The position numbers were made by a program, and so were the translations under genes. A model generated the notes under the pieces. It did no database searches. It saw nothing but the letters and a program-made list of their open reading frames with translations, and was not told where the DNA came from. From NCBI RefSeq assembly GCF_018100905.1, contig NZ_JAGJEG010000003.1, positions 170,928 through 234,927 on the forward strand: 64,000 nt of DNA. The letters run 5' to 3'. Below, in pieces: positions 37,552 to 47,042 of the stretch; position 1 is the first letter of the stretch, and each line of letters opens with the position of its first letter. Origin of the DNA: Pseudoalteromonas sp. MMG010 (GTDB taxonomy: Bacteria; Pseudomonadota; Gammaproteobacteria; Enterobacterales; Alteromonadaceae).

Positions 37552-38848
37552 GAGGCTCTCCTTGTTCTAACTGACTCAGTTGTAAAGAAAATGCTTCTAA
37601 TTGGCTGTAATAGGCTTTGGCTTTGCGTGACAGCAGTGCATTAAGTACTAACGCAGGAATGGCAACCACTAATCCAAGTTCGGTGGTGATGAGCGCTTGT
37701 GCGATACCGCCTGATACGACCTCGGGATCGCCAGAGCCAAACAATGTCATCATTTTAAACGTTTCGATCATGCCACTGACGGTACCTAATAAACCGAGTA
37801 ATGGGGCAACAGCTGCGGTAATGGCAATCGCACCGATAAAGTTGTCGAGCTTGTGTTTATCGTGGATCAGCTGATTAAATAATTGATCATCTCTTACTTG
37901 GCCTTTCTCGCTTGCCAAGGTTAAATTAAACAACTGTTGCTGCATGCCTAAAAAGGCGCTGCTATTGTTTTCATTAAAGAGTGTTTGCAGCTGTAGTTGT
38001 GAGTGCATTTTAATTTTACTTAAACGCAACAATTGCACTGCTTTAAGTAAGGCTATAGTTAATGCAAAACAGGCAAATAAAATAATAGGAATTGCCCAAA
38101 GCCCGCCTTTTTTAAGATGCTCAAGCGGACTTTCTTGTTGTGCTTGGCTCGTTATTAACTGAGTTAAAGTAGGATCGAAAGTCAGTGCCATATTGCCAAC
38201 CCCACCTTGCTGCAAGCTGGTATTTAGTGGGTTATCGGTACTGGTAGACTGCACTAACGCGACTTTTAAGGTATTCGCTTGCTGGTCTTCATTTGCTAAT
38301 CCCATTAATTTTGGTGTGCTGGTACTAAACCAAGTCACAGGCCCAACTTTTAAAGTGCTTGCTTGGCTTAATTCTCCATTATTGAGCACAATGGACTGTT
38401 GTTTAAACTGCGGATAGAGCGCAACTTCTTGCTGCTTAATTTGCTCCAGCACTTGGCTAAGTAAAGCACTTTGATCGCTTGATGTTGCCGTGGCTAAGTT
38501 ATGTTGCCTAGTAAACTGGTTAAGCACATTTATTTGGTATTGCTGTTGCTGTTGCCATGTTGCTAGGCGTGTTTGTAATTGTTCTAAGCTTAGCGAGTCT
38601 TCGTCGGCTAAACGACGGTTTACGGCAGCTTGTTGGCGTAATTGCTGCAAAGATTGTTGTTTGTTAAATATTTTTTTCGCTAATTGTGCTTGTTGCTTGG
38701 CGATGTTTGCTTGTGTGCTGTTTAGGGTGCTCTGTGCTTTTTTTATATCGTTTAACACACTGTGCTTTAAGTTATCGCTATCGGCCAGCACTTGCTGACA
38801 AAACACTAGCATCACTAAGGCAAAGGTTTTTAGGTATACATGTTTCAT
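37544..38848 (-). CDS. ttpC: TtpC-like long ExbB-family protein
   Basis: A 434-residue protein with a signal peptide ending near QVLADS, a long Gln-rich coiled-coil region (about 35-160), and a C-terminal MotA/TolQ/ExbB domain (about 250-425) with VAPLLGLLGTVSGMIETFKMM and LITTELGLVVAIPAL. TtpC is needed by Vibrio TonB2 systems for iron uptake and bridges the motor to the periplasm. It overlaps the DUF3450 gene by four bases. Confidence 0.88.
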   Translation of the reverse strand: MKHVYLKTFALVMLVFCQQVLADSDNLKHSVLNDIKKAQSTLNSTQANIAKQQAQLAKKIFNKQQSLQQLRQQAAVNRRLADEDSLSLEQLQTRLATWQQQQQYQINVLNQFTRQHNLATATSSDQSALLSQVLEQIKQQEVALYPQFKQQSIVLNNGELSQASTLKVGPVTWFSTSTPKLMGLANEDQQANTLKVALVQSTSTDNPLNTSLQQGGVGNMALTFDPTLTQLITSQAQQESPLEHLKKGGLWAIPIILFACFALTIALLKAVQLLRLSKIKMHSQLQLQTLFNENNSSAFLGMQQQLFNLTLASEKGQVRDDQLFNQLIHDKHKLDNFIGAIAITAAVAPLLGLLGTVSGMIETFKMMTLFGSGDPEVVSGGIAQALITTELGLVVAIPALVLNALLSRKAKAYYSQLEAFSLQLSQLEQGEPRV

Positions 38849-39621
38849 TCGTTCACCTCACTTTGCGTTGCTGATTTGTAACTTAAGATAGGTAAGGTGA
38901 GCCAGTCGGCAGGGCGTTGTTTTTGTTGCATTGCAATGCCTTGTGCAACTTGTTGTGCATCTATGCTGGGGTCGAATTCCCATTGCCAACCTAATTCACT
39001 GGCAAAACCAGTTCCCACATAAGTTAAATCTTCACTTACAAACCAAGCTTGAGCGGCACCTAAATAAAGCTGTTTTACCCATATATCTTGCCCGTCAGGG
39101 TGCTCAATTGCCATTTCGTGAATAGAAATACGCTGTTGAAACTCAGTGAGTAGGGTTAACATTTTAAGTGCCATTTGAAGCTTTTCGGTGCTACTGAGTT
39201 GGGGATCGGTTAAATCTCCGACATTGTGCCAGCTGTTAAGTAGCGGAGGAGGTAACTGTACTTGCAATGATAATAAACGCTGTGAAATGGTATTAAGCTG
39301 GTCTTCTAACTGCTGCTGGTCTAGTTCAAGCTGAGCTTGTTGAGTGATGAGCTGTTCGCGCTTTTTTGTTAATTCAGTACTATTTTTTTTCCTGCGTTCA
39401 GTTAATGCTTTTAGCTGCTGTTGCTCAGCCTCTAAGATCACTAAATTTTGCGACATTGAGCTTTTTCTCTCAAGCCAATGTGACTCTAATTGACTGGTTT
39501 GATTCTCGATAGAAAGCCATTTATTGATCAGTTGTTCTATTTCGTTAACTGAATTTGCATGTACTGATATAGCACCAAAAAATGCGACAGACAGGGGGAG
39601 TAGTTTAATTACGCTTGGCAT
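38845..39621 (-). CDS. DUF3450 periplasmic coiled-coil protein
   Basis: A 258-residue exported protein. It has a signal peptide to about residue 22 (AISVHANS), a long coiled coil (about 25-120), then the conserved globular part with GLTYVGTGFASELGWQWEF-like sequence near 200-220. DUF3450 proteins are the first gene of TonB2-type operons and are thought to act in the periplasm with TtpC. First gene after the Fur box, so iron-repressed. Confidence 0.85.
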   Translation of the reverse strand: MPSVIKLLPLSVAFFGAISVHANSVNEIEQLINKWLSIENQTSQLESHWLERKSSMSQNLVILEAEQQQLKALTERRKKNSTELTKKREQLITQQAQLELDQQQLEDQLNTISQRLLSLQVQLPPPLLNSWHNVGDLTDPQLSSTEKLQMALKMLTLLTEFQQRISIHEMAIEHPDGQDIWVKQLYLGAAQAWFVSEDLTYVGTGFASELGWQWEFDPSIDAQQVAQGIAMQQKQRPADWLTLPILSYKSATQSEVNE

Positions 39622-39719
39622 TACTTAACAAAGATCCTGAAAGTAGAAAATAAATAATTACACGAAGTAATTATTGTCAATTTGAATGTGCTTAGAATAC
39701 CTTATTAAATAAAGTAATG

Positions 39720-39742
39720 CAAATGATAACAATTGTTATTTA
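39720..39742. promoter_or_regulatory. Fur box between the TonB operon and the siderophore receptor
   Basis: AAATGATAACAATTGTTATTT is centred at 39731: the core ATAACAATTGTTAT is a perfect palindrome and the whole matches the 19-bp Fur consensus well. It is about 100 bp from each divergent start, so iron-bound Fur could silence both operons. Confidence 0.85.
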
Positions 39743-39842
39743 CATGATTGAGTTGTAGTGATAGTCTTTTCCCGCAATTTATATGACCTAAAAATACTTT
39801 TAATAGGTTGACGAAAATTAATCAGTACACTATGGAGTTAAC

Positions 39843-42023
39843 ATGAATAAGCCATCAAATAAAGGAAGTGCATACGTAACCCCTATCGCAGCAGTTGTTA
39901 CAGCAACCTTATCAACATGGGCTAATGCACAAGATACGCAAGAGTTAGCAGTAACTAAAGCTGAAACTCAAACCGAATCGAGTTACATAGTTGAAAACTC
40001 AACATCGCATAAATATACGCAACCCTTACTTGATACTGCAAAATCGATTACGGTAATTAACCAAGCCGTAATGAAAGACCGTAATGTTGATAGTTTACAA
40101 GATGCACTGCGCAATGTTTCAGGGATTTCTTTAGCTGCCGGTGAAGGTGGTGCTCCGACTGGTGATAGCATGTCTATCCGTGGTTTTAGTGCGACCAATG
40201 ATATTTTTGTTGATGGCATTCGTGATATTGCCGGTTACACCCGCGATATTTATAACATTGAAGCCGTTGAAGTTTCAAAAGGTCCAGGCTCTGCTGTATC
40301 AGGTCGTGGTGCTACAGGTGGTAGTATTAACCTTGAAAGTAAAAAAGCTAAATTAGATGAATTTAATGACGTATCTTTGCGTTTAGGTACAGAGAACGAC
40401 TACCGTGCTCGTTATGATACTAACCTTAAAATTAACGATACCAGTGCTCTGCGTGTTAACTTATTAAGTGATAGTGGTGATGTTGCCGGCCGTGATTATG
40501 TTGAAAATGAAACTAACGCAATTGCAGTTGCGATTGCAACAGGTTTGGGTACAGATAGCCGTTTTGATCTTAATTTCGAATACCAAAGGCAAGATAACCT
40601 ACCAGATTACGGTATCGCTTGGGTGAGCAGCGATACTCCTGTAGCTGAATTAGCAGACAGTGCTCGAGGCCCATCTCCTGTTGATTTTGATAATTTCTAC
40701 GGTAATATTTATCGGGATTATGAAGATATAGAAGCATACTCAGCAACAGCACGTTACGAGCATGATCTATCGCAAAATACGATGATTCGTGCGCAGGTAC
40801 GTTTAGGGACAGTGAAGCGTGAATCGGTAACTACTGCACCACGCTACTTCTCAGTGACAACCGATACTGATATTACTTTTTCTGATGAAAAAACACGTGA
40901 TACTGAAAATGATTTAGCGGCTTTACAAGTTGACTTGGTTGGCCAATATCAATGGGGTGGATTGACGCATGATATTGTTGCAGGGGTTGAATTAGCAAAC
41001 GAAACCTTTACTCGTTATAACTTAGTAGCGACAACGGCTGATAATTTAATTGAAGATGAGATCAGAAACGATTTATATAACCCAGATGCAACGATTGCTT
41101 TTACAGGTGTATACGGACGTGACGGCACTAGCATTGAAGCTAAAGCTAAAAATCAAGCAATTTTTATTTTCGATACAGTGACGTTAAACGAGCATTGGGA
41201 AGTGACAGCAGGTTTACGTCATGATCGTTTCACAACTGATTATTATAACAGCTACACAGATCCAACAGCATTAATTACGACCAGTGATGACTTAACCAGC
41301 TGGAATGCAGCAGTGGTATACAAACCGAATGCGAACGGTAGTATTTATTTAGGTGCAGGTAATTCATACAACCCGTCGGCGGAAGGATTGACCGTTTCTA
41401 CTCGTACTAATGCCGCGGAGCTAGATGCAGAGAAAAGCAAGAGCTACGAGTTTGGTACTAAGTGGAGCTTATTCGATGGCCAACTACAAACTAATGCTGC
41501 TTTATTTCGCACTGAAAAAACCAATGCCCTTACTGATGACCCATTTGGTGATAGTGCGAGCGATGAAATTCTTGGCGGCGAACAACGTGTACAAGGTTTA
41601 GAGCTTTCAGCAACAGGTATTATTACTAAAGACTGGACGGTAATTGCGTCTTACACATATCAAGACAGTGAAGTAACCAAAGCCTTGGGTGATGACGTTA
41701 CACAAATAGGCAATGAGCTAGCACGTACCCCGAAAAACAGTGCTAGTTTATGGACCACTTATGATATGTCAGAACAATTGTCGTTTGGCTTTGGTGCTCA
41801 GTATGTAGGCGAGCGCTTTAATGGGACAACTGCAACACGCTCACGCGCTGCGGGTTATACTATTTTTGACTTTATGGTAGCGTATGACGTTAGTGCTGAT
41901 TTAAGTTTACAGCTAAATGGTGAAAACCTTGGCGATAAAGATTACGTTGACCAATTGGGCGGCGGCCACTTTGTACCAGGTAGTGGACGTAAATTTAGCT
42001 TAACGGCAAGCTACTCGTTTTAA
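39843..42023 (+). CDS. TonB-dependent siderophore receptor (catecholate type)
   Basis: A 726-residue outer-membrane receptor. The signal peptide ends near WANAQD. The plug domain (about 60-165) has TAKSITVINQAVM, QDALRNVSGISLAAG and EAVEVSKGPGSAVSGRGATGG. A 22-strand barrel follows, ending in the family LQLNGENLGDKDYVDQ and a C-terminal aromatic residue (SYSF). It resembles Fiu/CirA-like receptors for catecholate siderophores. Its neighbours (Fur box, TonB2 operon, PiuC) support that. The ligand is unknown. Confidence 0.92.
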   Translation: MNKPSNKGSAYVTPIAAVVTATLSTWANAQDTQELAVTKAETQTESSYIVENSTSHKYTQPLLDTAKSITVINQAVMKDRNVDSLQDALRNVSGISLAAGEGGAPTGDSMSIRGFSATNDIFVDGIRDIAGYTRDIYNIEAVEVSKGPGSAVSGRGATGGSINLESKKAKLDEFNDVSLRLGTENDYRARYDTNLKINDTSALRVNLLSDSGDVAGRDYVENETNAIAVAIATGLGTDSRFDLNFEYQRQDNLPDYGIAWVSSDTPVAELADSARGPSPVDFDNFYGNIYRDYEDIEAYSATARYEHDLSQNTMIRAQVRLGTVKRESVTTAPRYFSVTTDTDITFSDEKTRDTENDLAALQVDLVGQYQWGGLTHDIVAGVELANETFTRYNLVATTADNLIEDEIRNDLYNPDATIAFTGVYGRDGTSIEAKAKNQAIFIFDTVTLNEHWEVTAGLRHDRFTTDYYNSYTDPTALITTSDDLTSWNAAVVYKPNANGSIYLGAGNSYNPSAEGLTVSTRTNAAELDAEKSKSYEFGTKWSLFDGQLQTNAALFRTEKTNALTDDPFGDSASDEILGGEQRVQGLELSATGIITKDWTVIASYTYQDSEVTKALGDDVTQIGNELARTPKNSASLWTTYDMSEQLSFGFGAQYVGERFNGTTATRSRAAGYTIFDFMVAYDVSADLSLQLNGENLGDKDYVDQLGGGHFVPGSGRKFSLTASYSF

Positions 42024-42053
42024 TATAATTGAGTATTAAATAGCGCAGTAAAT

Positions 42054-42088
42054 ATAAGGGTAGGCTTGATAACTACCCTTATTTTTTT
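42054..42088 (+). terminator. Terminator between the receptor and piuC
   Basis: The 10-bp stem ATAAGGGTAG/CTACCCTTAT is followed by a T run. It lies 22 bp ahead of piuC, so piuC is expressed by read-through or weakly from its own promoter. Confidence 0.85.
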
Positions 42089-42109
42089 ACATTTAGTGAA
42101 GGGGCTCAC

Positions 42110-42790
42110 ATGTTAATTAAAGTACCAGATTTACTCACCAAAGAAGAAGTAGCATACTGCTATGAAAAGCTATTAAAAGCACAGTGGGCTGATGGTAGTA
42201 TTACTGCTGGTTATCAATCTAGCCAAGCAAAAAATAATTTACAATTACCAGAAAACAGTCCAGAGGCACTAGAGTTGGGCGAGATTATTATGGCTGCATT
42301 GGCACGTAATAATCTATTTATGTCGGCAGCTCTGCCCGCGAAGATTTTCCCTCCATTATTTAATTGCTACCAAGGAGGACAATCGTTTGGTGTGCATGTT
42401 GATAATGCTATTAGACAAGTGCCAGGTACCCCCGTAAAAGTGCGTACAGATGTATCGATGACGGTATTTTTAAATGAGCCTGATGAATATGAAGGTGGTG
42501 AATTAGTAATAGAAGACACCTATGGTTCGCACAGTGTAAAGCTCCCTGCAGGCAGTATGGTGTTGTACCCTTCGACCAGTTTACACCGAGTGACTCCAGT
42601 GACCAAAGGCCGCCGTTTGGCTTCGTTCTTTTGGCTGCAGAGTATGGTTAATAGTGATGAAAAGCGCGGTTTGCTATTTGATTTAGATATGTCTATTCAA
42701 GGCTTACGTGAAAAAGTAGCAGATAGCCCCGAGATTATTCAGTTAACCGGTGTTTATCACAATTTATTACGTCAATGGGCACACACCTAG
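42110..42790 (+). CDS. piuC: PKHD-type Fe(II)/2-oxoglutarate hydroxylase PiuC
   Basis: A 226-residue dioxygenase of the PiuC/YbiX family, commonly next to catecholate receptors. Iron ligands are His96 and Asp98 (FGVHVDNA) and His159 (SLHRVTPV); Arg169 in GRRLASFFW would bind 2-oxoglutarate. Ribosome site AAGGGG precedes the ATG. The family is linked to iron-siderophore use, with unclear substrate. Confidence 0.93.
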   Translation: MLIKVPDLLTKEEVAYCYEKLLKAQWADGSITAGYQSSQAKNNLQLPENSPEALELGEIIMAALARNNLFMSAALPAKIFPPLFNCYQGGQSFGVHVDNAIRQVPGTPVKVRTDVSMTVFLNEPDEYEGGELVIEDTYGSHSVKLPAGSMVLYPSTSLHRVTPVTKGRRLASFFWLQSMVNSDEKRGLLFDLDMSIQGLREKVADSPEIIQLTGVYHNLLRQWAHT

Positions 42791-42866
42791 CATCAACTTA
42801 AAATAACACCGAATATTTTGTTAAGGTTAAAGCCTAAAAAGCACTTTAACCTTAGTTGCTAGCTTA

Positions 42867-43034
42867 CTATTTTTGATACTTACTGGGGTGATTAGATTGC
42901 TATCACCATGTATCTTACATCATGGTATCAATACCGTATTCGGCTTGCCAATCAAGCTCCATTAGCGTTTTTTCTGGTACAGTATAATATGCAGTCATAT
43001 CACTGGGTGTACGTGGTGATATTTTATAGGCAAT
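42867..43034 (-). pseudogene. C-terminal remnant of UDP-glucose 4-epimerase (galE)
   Basis: Reading the minus strand from 43034 gives IAYKISPRTPSDMTAYY, then LDWQAEYGIDTMM, a stop, DTW, two stops, and QSNHPSKYQK. This follows the usual GalE C-terminus (PRxxGDxAxxYADPxKA..LGWxAEYGIDxMxxDTWxWQSxNPxGY) residue for residue, with in-frame stops at positions where the family has other residues, including a Trp. Only about the last 55 codons remain; the gene body would lie where array 3 begins. Confidence 0.75.
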
Positions 43035-43950
43035 GCTTTTTGTCTTTTTTTAAGTCATTAAGCGATTATTTGCACAAAGAGGCGCTTCGCTTTAGAGAGG
43101 CTGCGCTTTAGAGTAGTGATTAGTGATTAGTGATTAGTGATTAGTGATTTTGTCGTGTTTTTGGCTTCTCATTTACCCTTATTTTCTTCTTTTTGTGAGC
43201 AATGGTTTTGTCTTTGTTTTTTAAGTAGTTAAGTGATTATTTGCACAAAGAGGCGCTACACTTTAGAGAAGTGATTCAGTGACTAGAAGGTGTTTTTCAC
43301 TTCTCATTTTCCCTCATTTGCTTCTCTTTGTGAGCAATGGTTTTGTCTTTGGTTTTAATTAATTAAGTAATTATTTGCACAAAGAGGCGCTTCGCTTTAG
43401 AGACGCTGCGCTTTAGAGTAGTAACTTGGTGATTTAGTGACTAGAACGTATTTTTCACTTCTCATTTACCCTCATTTTCTTCTCTTTGTGGGCATTGGTT
43501 TTTAGTGATTAAGCCATTTATGCACAAAGAGGCGCTTCGCTTTAGAGACGCTGCGCTTTAGAGTAGTAACTTAGTGATTTAGTGACTAGAACGTGTTTTT
43601 CACTTCTCATTTACCCTCATTTACTTCTCTTTGTGGGCAATGGTTTTGTCTTTTTTAAGTAATTAAGTAATTAAGTAATTAAGTAATTAAGTAATTAAGT
43701 AATTAAGTGATTATTTGCACAAAGAGGCGCTTCGCTTTAGAGACGCTGCGCTTTAGAGTAGTGATTAGTGATTAGTGATTAGTGATTTTTTCGTGTTTTT
43801 GGCTTCTCATTTACCCTCATTTTTTTCTCTTTGTGGGCAATAGTTTTGTCTTTGGTTTTTAAGTAGTTAAGTGATTAAGACATTTGTGCACAAAGAGACG
43901 CTGCGCTTTAGAGATGCTGAGCTTTTGAGTGGTAACTTGGTGCTTTAGTG
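43029..43950 (+). repeat. Repeat array 3 (five units plus decayed end)
   Basis: Left ends GCACAAAGAG occur at about 43073, 43246, 43377, 43522 and 43717, with a decayed sixth at 43887. Right ends read CTCTTTGTGRGCA. Unit 2 lacks one internal 16-mer. Microsatellite tracts vary: GTGATTA repeats at 43115-43149 and 43761-43785, and about six AAGTAATT copies at 43658-43708. The array begins inside the galE remnant and ends 40 bp before the mgtE stop. Nothing else is seen in 42791-43991 apart from the galE remnant. Confidence 0.85.
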
Positions 43951-43991
43951 ACTAGAACCTGTGCTTTGGTTGTTCATTTAGCGGCTGTATT

Positions 43992-45350
43992 TTATATTAA
44001 CAACCAGGTGGCGGTGCCTAAAAAGGCAAATATACCCACAATATCAGTGACTGTTGTTAATACAACACTGCCAGCTAAAGCAGGGTCTATCTTCATTTTT
44101 TTCAAAATAATAGGAATACTAGCGCCAGCAACACCCGCTACAACTAAGTTCATAAACATGGCAAAGGCTAATACGCCGCCTAACATAAAATCCCATTGCC
44201 ACAGTGCAATAACACCGGCAATTAACACCGACCATAAAATACCATTGAGTGCGCCAATAGCGAGCTCTTTAGCCATTAAAAATCGTTGGTTGGTTTGGTT
44301 TATATGACCTACGGCAATCCCGCGGATAACAAGGGTAAGTGACTGGCTGCCAGCAACTCCGCCCATTGAAGGAACAATCCCGTTGAGCACGGCAAGAATA
44401 GGTAAAATATCGAGTGTGCTTTCAAAAAAGCTAGCAACAAACGCCGCTAATAAAGCGGTTAATAAGTTAACACCTAGCCATACCGAGCGCTTTTTAGAGC
44501 TTTTTAATACCGGTGCAAAGGTGTCTTCTTCGTCATCAAGGCCCGCTAAACTTAATAAACTGTGCTCGGCATCTTCTCTAATAACATCAACAATATCATC
44601 AATGGTGACACGGCCTAACAGATGTGCGTTGTCGTCAACAACCGGAGCCGAAATCCAATTGTGGCGTTCAAATAATTGAGCTACTTCACTTTCATCCATC
44701 GAAATAGGAATTGACTCACAGTCTTCATCCATTAAGTCTTTAACTATTTTTTCAGGCGGATTAGTCAGTAAAGTGCTGAGCGATAAAGCGCCTAAAAAAC
44801 AATTATGTTTATCGACGACATATAAGTCATCGGTGCCTTCAGGCAGTTTTGAGCGTAAGCGAAGATAGCGTAATACTACATCGAGGGTGACATCGGGGCG
44901 AATGGTGACCGTATCGGTGTTCATTAGTGCCCCAGCTGAACGCTCTTGATAAGAGAGGGCTTGAGTTGCTCTTTCTCTATCTTGGCTGTCCATTGCGCTT
45001 ACAACGTCTTGGTATACGGTATCGGGTAAACTACGTAATACTTCACCTAGATCATCGTGATCCATATCCTCTGTTGCCGCAGCGATATGTTCAGGTTCCA
45101 TTCGTGCAATAATGCCTAGGCGTACATCTTCAGAAAGCTCTTCAAGTACGTCACCTTGAACATCAGGGTCGACTAATTTCCATAATAAACGACGTATTTT
45201 ATGCGGCGAAGATTCAAGTAAAAGGGCGGTATCACAGGGGGCTGTTTTGGCTAAGGTACGACGCACTTGAACAAATTGACCACTATTAAGCGATTGTGTA
45301 ACTTGCTTAAGTTGTTGTAGTGGGTAATCTTGTTCAAAAGCTTCAGGCAT
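43992..45350 (-). CDS. mgtE: Magnesium transporter MgtE
   Basis: A 452-residue Mg2+ channel. The N-terminal MgtE_N superhelical domain is about 20-130, tandem CBS domains follow (about 135-255; MNTDTVTIRPD and VVDDNAHLLGRVTIDDI), then the five-helix membrane domain with GIVPSMGGVAGSQSLTLVIRG. Mg2+ binding between the CBS and N domains gates the pore. Length is normal. It converges on piuC across array 3. Confidence 0.93.
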   Translation of the reverse strand: MPEAFEQDYPLQQLKQVTQSLNSGQFVQVRRTLAKTAPCDTALLLESSPHKIRRLLWKLVDPDVQGDVLEELSEDVRLGIIARMEPEHIAAATEDMDHDDLGEVLRSLPDTVYQDVVSAMDSQDRERATQALSYQERSAGALMNTDTVTIRPDVTLDVVLRYLRLRSKLPEGTDDLYVVDKHNCFLGALSLSTLLTNPPEKIVKDLMDEDCESIPISMDESEVAQLFERHNWISAPVVDDNAHLLGRVTIDDIVDVIREDAEHSLLSLAGLDDEEDTFAPVLKSSKKRSVWLGVNLLTALLAAFVASFFESTLDILPILAVLNGIVPSMGGVAGSQSLTLVIRGIAVGHINQTNQRFLMAKELAIGALNGILWSVLIAGVIALWQWDFMLGGVLAFAMFMNLVVAGVAGASIPIILKKMKIDPALAGSVVLTTVTDIVGIFAFLGTATWLLI

Positions 45351-45419
45351 TGGCGTCCTTAGTTGTTTATTTTAGCAAGGCCTTATTAGTGTATATTAGT
45401 TAATTGGCGTGTGCTATGG

Positions 45420-45692
45420 CTATTCTTGTTCGTTGAATCGTTGGGCTATTAATTGTCCAATTGCCTCCAGTGCTGGTGCAGCATCGGGGCCTTCACAAAC
45501 TACTTTTACTTCTTTACCTTTACTACTTTCAAGTAACATCAGTGCCAACACGCTATCGCCTGCGGCTTCTTTTTCATCTTGATATAAAGTAATGCTGGCA
45601 TCAAACTTTACTGCTAACTGTGCAAGTACAGTGGCTGCCCTTGCGTGTAAACCAAGTTTGTTTTGTATTAAAAAAGTATCTTCAGAGCGCAT
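45420..45692 (-). CDS. ptsO: Nitrogen phosphotransferase HPr-like protein NPr
   Basis: A 90-residue HPr-fold phosphocarrier of the nitrogen PTS. The phosphorylated His16 lies in NKLGLHARAA, and the GDSVLALMLLESSKG segment is typical. It passes phosphate from EINtr to PtsN. It ends the rpoN-hpf-ptsN-rapZ-ptsO run, as in E. coli, 30 bp after rapZ. Confidence 0.93.
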   Translation of the reverse strand: MRSEDTFLIQNKLGLHARAATVLAQLAVKFDASITLYQDEKEAAGDSVLALMLLESSKGKEVKVVCEGPDAAPALEAIGQLIAQRFNEQE

Positions 45693-45721
45693 ATACTACC
45701 TTGTTTAATATGAACCTTTAA

Positions 45722-46567
45722 TTATTTTTCTTGTTCGCGATGTCTAATTTTTACATTAGGGTGACTTGTTAAAAAGCTTTCCCCTATTGTTTGAGCTAAA
45801 TAAACAGAGCGGTGTTGACCGCCTGTACACCCAATAGCAATTGTGAGGTAGCTACGGTTATTTCGTTCTAAATGCGGCAACCAAGTTTGTACAAACGTTT
45901 GGATTTGCCATGTGAATTTTTGCACTATGCTATGATTCGCTAAGTAGTCTTTAACGGGTTGGTCTAACCCAGTAAGGGGTTTTAGCTCTGGCTCCCAATG
46001 TGGATTAGGTAAAAAGCGTGCGTCAAACACATAGTCGGCTTCTTTAGGAATACCGTGTTTAAAACCAAAAGACTCGAACGTGATAATGAGTTTTTTGTCT
46101 TTTTTCCCGAGAATTTTTTCGCGGATTGATTCTGCTAATTGGTGTACGCTTAAATCGGTGGTGTCGATAATAAAGTCGGCACTTGAAATTAAAACATCGA
46201 GTAATTCTTTTTCTTTTTTTATGGCGATGTCTAGCGGTAAAGAATCCATTGATAATGGGTGTAATCGTCTGGTTTCAGAAAAGCGTTTAATGAGTGTTTG
46301 ATGTTCGCTATCTAAATAAAATATTGTGGGTTTTGTAAAGGCCGGTAGGTACTCTAAAATTTCATTAAATTCTTGTTGTTCTTTAGGTAGATTTCGTACA
46401 TCTATACTAACGGCTATTTTATTATAATTATCAGATACGCTGCGTACTAATGAAGGTAATAAGTTTAATGGAATGTTATCTACACAGTAATAGCCGAGAT
46501 CTTCTACAACCCTTAAAGCAACAGATTTTCCCGAACCCGAACTGCCACTTATAATGATTAACTCCAT
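45722..46567 (-). CDS. rapZ: RNase adapter protein RapZ
   Basis: A 281-residue P-loop protein (Walker A GSSGSGKSVA) with the C-terminal domain motif AIGCTGGQHRSVYLA. In E. coli it senses glucosamine-6-phosphate and directs RNase E to the GlmZ small RNA. Its place between ptsN and ptsO is conserved. Whether a GlmZ-like RNA exists in this organism cannot be judged from this window. Confidence 0.94.
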   Translation of the reverse strand: MELIIISGSSGSGKSVALRVVEDLGYYCVDNIPLNLLPSLVRSVSDNYNKIAVSIDVRNLPKEQQEFNEILEYLPAFTKPTIFYLDSEHQTLIKRFSETRRLHPLSMDSLPLDIAIKKEKELLDVLISSADFIIDTTDLSVHQLAESIREKILGKKDKKLIITFESFGFKHGIPKEADYVFDARFLPNPHWEPELKPLTGLDQPVKDYLANHSIVQKFTWQIQTFVQTWLPHLERNNRSYLTIAIGCTGGQHRSVYLAQTIGESFLTSHPNVKIRHREQEK

Positions 46568-46585
46568 TTAACTCTCCATTGTTAG

Positions 46586-47041
46586 TTACGATTGTTCTAC
46601 GATAATTTGGTACAAAGATTCATCGCTTTGCGCACTGCGTAATTGCTTACAAAACTCTTTATTATTGAGTTTTTCAGCAATAGTCGATAGCGTTTTTAAA
46701 TGCTGACTGTTATCACCATCGGGTACGATTAAAGCAACAAAAATATCGACAGGGCGGTTATCAATTGCATCAAAACTGATTGGTTTTTCATTAATTAATA
46801 TTAACGCAAGAGGGTCTTGTGCCCCGTTCATTCTTGCGTGAGGAATTGCAATGCCTCGGCCAATTCCGGTGCTACCAAGTTTTTCTCTGGCCATTAATGA
46901 ATTTAGAATATCTTGCTGCGCTAAATACGGTAATTTATTATGCGCAAGCTCACTGATGAACTCTAAGATCCGTTTTTTACTATTAAAAAGGACCGCAGCC
47001 TTGCTGCAGTCCTGACATATTAGTGAACTTAATTTCATCAT
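46586..47041 (-). CDS. ptsN: Nitrogen-regulatory PTS enzyme IIA PtsN
   Basis: About 151 residues of an EIIA-Ntr (mannitol/fructose type) domain. The active-site histidine lies in GIGRGIAIPHAR. I start it at the ATG at 47041 (MMKLSSLI); a TTG 15 bases upstream is in frame but overlaps hpf. It regulates potassium transport and envelope stress in E. coli through its phosphorylation state. Between hpf and rapZ in the conserved order. Confidence 0.92.
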   Translation of the reverse strand: MMKLSSLICQDCSKAAVLFNSKKRILEFISELAHNKLPYLAQQDILNSLMAREKLGSTGIGRGIAIPHARMNGAQDPLALILINEKPISFDAIDNRPVDIFVALIVPDGDNSQHLKTLSTIAEKLNNKEFCKQLRSAQSDESLYQIIVEQS

Positions 47042-47042
47042 A

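Noticed and set aside
42908..43111. Plus-strand 67-codon open frame downstream of piuC
   Set aside because: It overlaps the galE remnant on the other strand and the first repeat unit, and has no ribosome site or recognisable domain.
43029..43950. Insertion sequence or complete MITE
   Set aside because: Units have inverted ends but no transposase and no clear target-site duplication, and they are tandem rather than dispersed singly.
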